Assembly: GCA_019419865.1 (NCBI GenBank)
Contig: JAHZIG010000008.1
Coordinates: 58,061 to 122,060, forward strand
Source of the DNA: Clostridiales bacterium
GTDB taxonomy: Bacteria; Bacillota; Clostridia; Monoglobales; Monoglobaceae
DNA: 64,000 nt
Direction of reading: 5' to 3'
Below, in pieces: positions 61,502 through 64,000 of the stretch. Both the position numbers and the translations under genes were made by a program. The number at the start of each line of letters is the position of its first letter. The first letter of the stretch is position 1. Below the pieces are notes generated by a model that was not told the DNA's origin, searched no databases, and worked only from the letters and a program-made list of their open reading frames with translations.

Positions 61502-62677
61502 ATGGTAATAACAAACGCTCAAATCATAAACCCCGAAAACGGAAATATCAGAACCGGATTCGTTGAATTTAAAGCCGGAAAGATAACCAGGACCGGAGAT
61601 ATGAAGGATTTTAAATACGACGTACCCAAATCGGAGATCATAAACGCGGATTTCAAATATCTTACTCCGGGGCTGATAGACGCGCATTCCCATATAGGAA
61701 TGTGGGAGGACAGCCTCGGCTTCGAGGGCGCGGACGGAAACGAGGAAACCGACCCGGCGACGCCGCAGCTTAGGGCTATAGACGCGATAAACCCCGCAGA
61801 CCCGGCATTCAAAGAAGCGTATACATACGGCGTGACGACCGTGGTCACAGGTCCGGGCAGCGCGAACCCGATAGGCGGGCAGCTCGCCGCGGTCAAAACA
61901 TACGGAAAGAGAATAGACAAGATGATAGTTAAGGCGCCGCTGGCCTTAAAGGTCGCGTTCGGAGAGAATCCCAAGACGGTATATAATGATAAAAATCAGA
62001 CCCCAATGACCCGAATGGCTACTGCCGCCATTATCCGCGAAGAGCTTTTTAAGGCGAAAGAGTACATGGAGAATTTAAAGAAATACAACGACAAGCCGGA
62101 CGAGGAGGACAAGCCCGATTTCGACATGAAACTTGCGGCTCTGCTTCCCGTACTCGAGAAAAAAATACCGCTGCACGCCCACGCTCACCGCTGCGACGAT
62201 ATTTTTACCGCGATAAGGATCGCCAAGGAATTCGACTTGGATCTGGTCATAGTCCACTGCACCGAGGGGCGTCTTATCGCCGACGAGCTCAAAGAGGACG
62301 GTTATCCGGCTCTTATCGGTCCTATAATGACGGACAGGAGCAAGCCGGAGCTCAAAAATCAGACAGTTAAAACGGCGGCCGCTCTGCAGAGCGCCGGAGT
62401 GGAGTTCGCAATAGTCAGCGATCATCCTGAAACGCCCGAAAGGTACCTTCTCCTGAGCGCGACAGCGGCCGAAGGACTTAGCGGAGCGCAGGCGCTTAAA
62501 GCCTTAACTACGGCTCCGGCGCATATTTTAGGCTTAGACGACCGCATAGGCGCTATAAAGCCGGGAATGGACGCGGATATGGTCGTATGGGACGCGATCC
62601 CCACCGACGCGCCGCTCGGCAAGCCGCGCATGGTGATTATCGACGGCAAAATAGCTGTTAATCAAGATAAAGATTAG
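61502..62677 (+). CDS. Amidohydrolase family protein (imidazolonepropionase-like)
   Basis: 391-residue metal-dependent hydrolase. The metal-binding HxH is in LTPGLIDAHSHIGMW, further His residues are in LHAHAHRCDD and VIVHCTEG, and the final catalytic Asp is in AIVSDHPETP. The C-terminal GAIKPGMDADMVVWD belongs to the beta-sandwich of the amidohydrolase superfamily. Close relatives are annotated as imidazolonepropionase-related or dihydroorotase-like, without a proven substrate. GAGGT precedes the ATG. It is a single-gene unit between its own promoter and a terminator. Confidence 0.88.
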   Translation: MVITNAQIINPENGNIRTGFVEFKAGKITRTGDMKDFKYDVPKSEIINADFKYLTPGLIDAHSHIGMWEDSLGFEGADGNEETDPATPQLRAIDAINPADPAFKEAYTYGVTTVVTGPGSANPIGGQLAAVKTYGKRIDKMIVKAPLALKVAFGENPKTVYNDKNQTPMTRMATAAIIREELFKAKEYMENLKKYNDKPDEEDKPDFDMKLAALLPVLEKKIPLHAHAHRCDDIFTAIRIAKEFDLDLVIVHCTEGRLIADELKEDGYPALIGPIMTDRSKPELKNQTVKTAAALQSAGVEFAIVSDHPETPERYLLLSATAAEGLSGAQALKALTTAPAHILGLDDRIGAIKPGMDADMVVWDAIPTDAPLGKPRMVIIDGKIAVNQDKD

Positions 62678-62785
62678 AGATCGCCTATAAATTTAGAAAT
62701 TCATCATATAAATAAAGACAGCGTCTATGGTCGGCTGACGGCCGCCGTAGATGGATATAAAGATATACAAACTATTTCTATATAG

Positions 62786-62830
62786 AAAACGCTCGGGTTC
62801 GCTTCAAATGGAGATCCGAGCGTTTTTATT
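62786..62830 (+). terminator. Intrinsic terminator between amidohydrolase and ogt
   Basis: AAACGCTCGG (62787-62796) pairs perfectly with CCGAGCGTTT (62816-62825), followed by TTATTT. The minus side has TTTTC, so it may work for ogt too. Confidence 0.82.
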
Positions 62831-62864
62831 TATATTTTGAAAAAATAAGGCTAATTAGAAAATA

Positions 62865-63365
62865 TTATTTTTTGTAGGCGCCTTCGATCTCAAGGAGCCG
62901 GATCTTTTTGTCGATACCTCCGGCATATCCGGTAAGGGAACCGTCGGCGCCTACGACTCTATGACACGGAACGATAATAGATATCGGATTGCGCCCCACG
63001 GCTCCGCCGACCGCTTGGGCCGACATTGAACTTCTTCCCAATTTTGCGGCCGCCAACTCCGCTATGGCGCCATAGGTCGTAGTTTTTCCGTATGGGATCC
63101 GTCTCAGTATCTCCCAGACAACAAGCTGGAACGGCGTTCCGCGAAGCGAGACCGGCGGCTGAAAATCGGGGATCTCTCCGCTAAAATAAAGATCCAGCCA
63201 TCGTTTCGCCTCCTCGAACACGTTCAGCGCTTTTTCCTCAAACTCTTCGGATAAAGTACGGGCGAAGTATTTCTGGCCGTCGAACCACAGGCCAGTCAGA
63301 TTCAAACCGTCGGCGGCCATTGTTACGCCGCCGAGCGGCGATCGATATTTGTATATATACTGCAT
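62865..63365 (-). CDS. ogt: Methylated-DNA--protein-cysteine methyltransferase
   Basis: 166-residue suicide repair enzyme that removes O6-alkyl groups from guanine. The acceptor Cys134 lies in IIVPCHRVVGADGSLTGYAGG, preceded by GTPFQLVVWEILRRIPYGKT and the helix-turn-helix AVGGAVGRNP. Length is normal. GGAGGAG precedes the ATG. It is a lone gene converging on the amidohydrolase gene. Confidence 0.95.
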   Translation of the reverse strand: MQYIYKYRSPLGGVTMAADGLNLTGLWFDGQKYFARTLSEEFEEKALNVFEEAKRWLDLYFSGEIPDFQPPVSLRGTPFQLVVWEILRRIPYGKTTTYGAIAELAAAKLGRSSMSAQAVGGAVGRNPISIIVPCHRVVGADGSLTGYAGGIDKKIRLLEIEGAYKK

Positions 63366-63866
63366 TTGATCTCCTCCGGCAATAAGTTTTAAGCGGATCC
63401 GGGTCTAATAGTACGCTTTTCTTCATATTATATAGCGATTATATAACAATTCGGCTTTGAGTCCGGCGCGCGTTTTCTCCGACCGGGCGGGCGCTCAACT
63501 TAAGTCCGTATAGATTTAAGCGGCAAAACGCTCCGAATAAACCAAAACCGCGTCCGCTCAGATAAAGCGATCGTCATAAAGCGCATGATCCGCCAACAAA
63601 TATAGTAACATATTACTCTATAAGTGTAAACTGATTTTAATATAACGCCGATTAATACTTTATCTTAAATGTAGCGGCGCCTCTAAACAAAACGGAGAGC
63701 TTATTCTTCGCCCGTTTTGCCGCCGCGCAAGCAAAAAAATCAAATTTGCGCGCCGGTTTCGCGGCATATAATCTTGTTATTCGACAGGCTTATTAAAAAG
63801 CGCCGCATAATTTACCGTATCCGCTGAAAACATGCACAAAAATAGGGAAAAAGTAAATAAAAGCGC
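63366..63866. other. Intergenic region without a recognised gene
   Basis: About 500 bp between ogt and the tRNA promoter. I see no supported reading frame, strong hairpin or repeat. The ogt promoter must lie in its first part. Confidence 0.5.
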
Positions 63867-63895
63867 TTGACAGGGGCATAAAACCGTGCTATAAT
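63867..63895 (+). promoter_or_regulatory. Consensus promoter of the tRNA-Trp gene
   Basis: TTGACA (63867-63872), exactly 17 bp, TATAAT (63890-63895), an ideal sigma-A promoter about 52 bp before the tRNA. Confidence 0.88.
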
Positions 63896-63947
63896 GGCAG
63901 AGTTCAAAATATTAATAAATTATTAACGCTATGTTAATAATATGTAT

Positions 63948-64000
63948 AGGGGTATAGCTCAGTTGGTAGAGCAGCGGTCTCCAAAACCGCGTGCCGTGAG
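63948..64000 (+). tRNA. tRNA-Trp (CCA), cut by the window end
   Basis: Acceptor strand AGGGGTA, D-arm GCTC...GAGC with AGTTGGTA in the loop, and anticodon arm GCGGT-CTCCAAA-ACCGC with anticodon CCA. The variable loop and first part of the T-arm are present; the 3' part is beyond the window. Confidence 0.93.

Overview
The window looks like a chromosomal segment of a Gram-positive Firmicute of the class Clostridia that degrades plant cell-wall pectin. The reasons are the ylxQ-infB-rbfA-nrnA-truB-ribF order, the glmU-pth-mfd-prsA order, strong AGGAGG-type ribosome binding sites, S-layer-homology (SLH) anchoring, a MsmX-dependent type of sugar ABC transporter with no ATPase gene of its own, and PL1 pectate lyases. 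A Monoglobus-like gut pectin degrader would fit, but that is inference. No rRNA, prophage, IS element or CRISPR array was seen.

Layout. 3-6224 (+): translation and RNA-metabolism cluster (ylxQ partial, infB, rbfA, nrnA, truB, ribF) ending at an intrinsic terminator. 6375-9302: a two-component system (-) and, divergent from it, a probable structured small RNA (+); both promoters carry the same spaced direct repeat. 9364-12492 (-): GH38 alpha-mannosidase. 12681-14534 (+): a phosphodiesterase with an odd hairpin leader and a GNAT acetyltransferase. 14849-21958 (-): a mixed accessory stretch (ArsC, GrpB-family, DUF3788, three small or unknown proteins, two GNAT enzymes, a frameshifted DUF3795 gene, an anion permease, a flavin reductase-like protein, a Vat-like acetyltransferase). 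22334-22535: palindromic repeats. 22809-28460 (-): two paralogous secreted pectate lyases sharing a 731-bp tract that appears identical base for base. 28935-30548 (-): HtrA. 31122-43077: carbohydrate locus with GH39, a solute-binding protein, two permeases, an AraC regulator, a GH106-like hydrolase, an RpiB-type isomerase and ManA. 43237-54233 (-): cell envelope and housekeeping genes (PBP, SEDS protein, FHA protein, PrsA-like foldase, Mfd, Pth, GlmU). 54430-57354 (-): ComF and a GH36 alpha-galactosidase. 57636-60845 (-): a cohesin-like SLH surface protein and a dockerin-bearing exported protein in one operon. 61502-63365: an amidohydrolase and Ogt. 63948-64000: the 5' part of tRNA-Trp.

How the parts fit. 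The exported PL1 enzymes would cut polygalacturonate to unsaturated oligomers. The LplB/LplC-type transporter would import oligosaccharides, and the apparently cytoplasmic GH39, GH106-like, GH36 and GH38 enzymes would trim side chains. The RpiB-family isomerase closely resembles DhuI-type enzymes that handle the 4-deoxy-5-keto-uronate made from lyase products. The cohesin-like/dockerin pair suggests a small surface-anchored complex. The most novel observations are the response-regulator-style divergent promoters driving an unannotated structured RNA, the SLH-cohesin/dockerin operon with its long leader, and the recent gene conversion between the pectate lyases.
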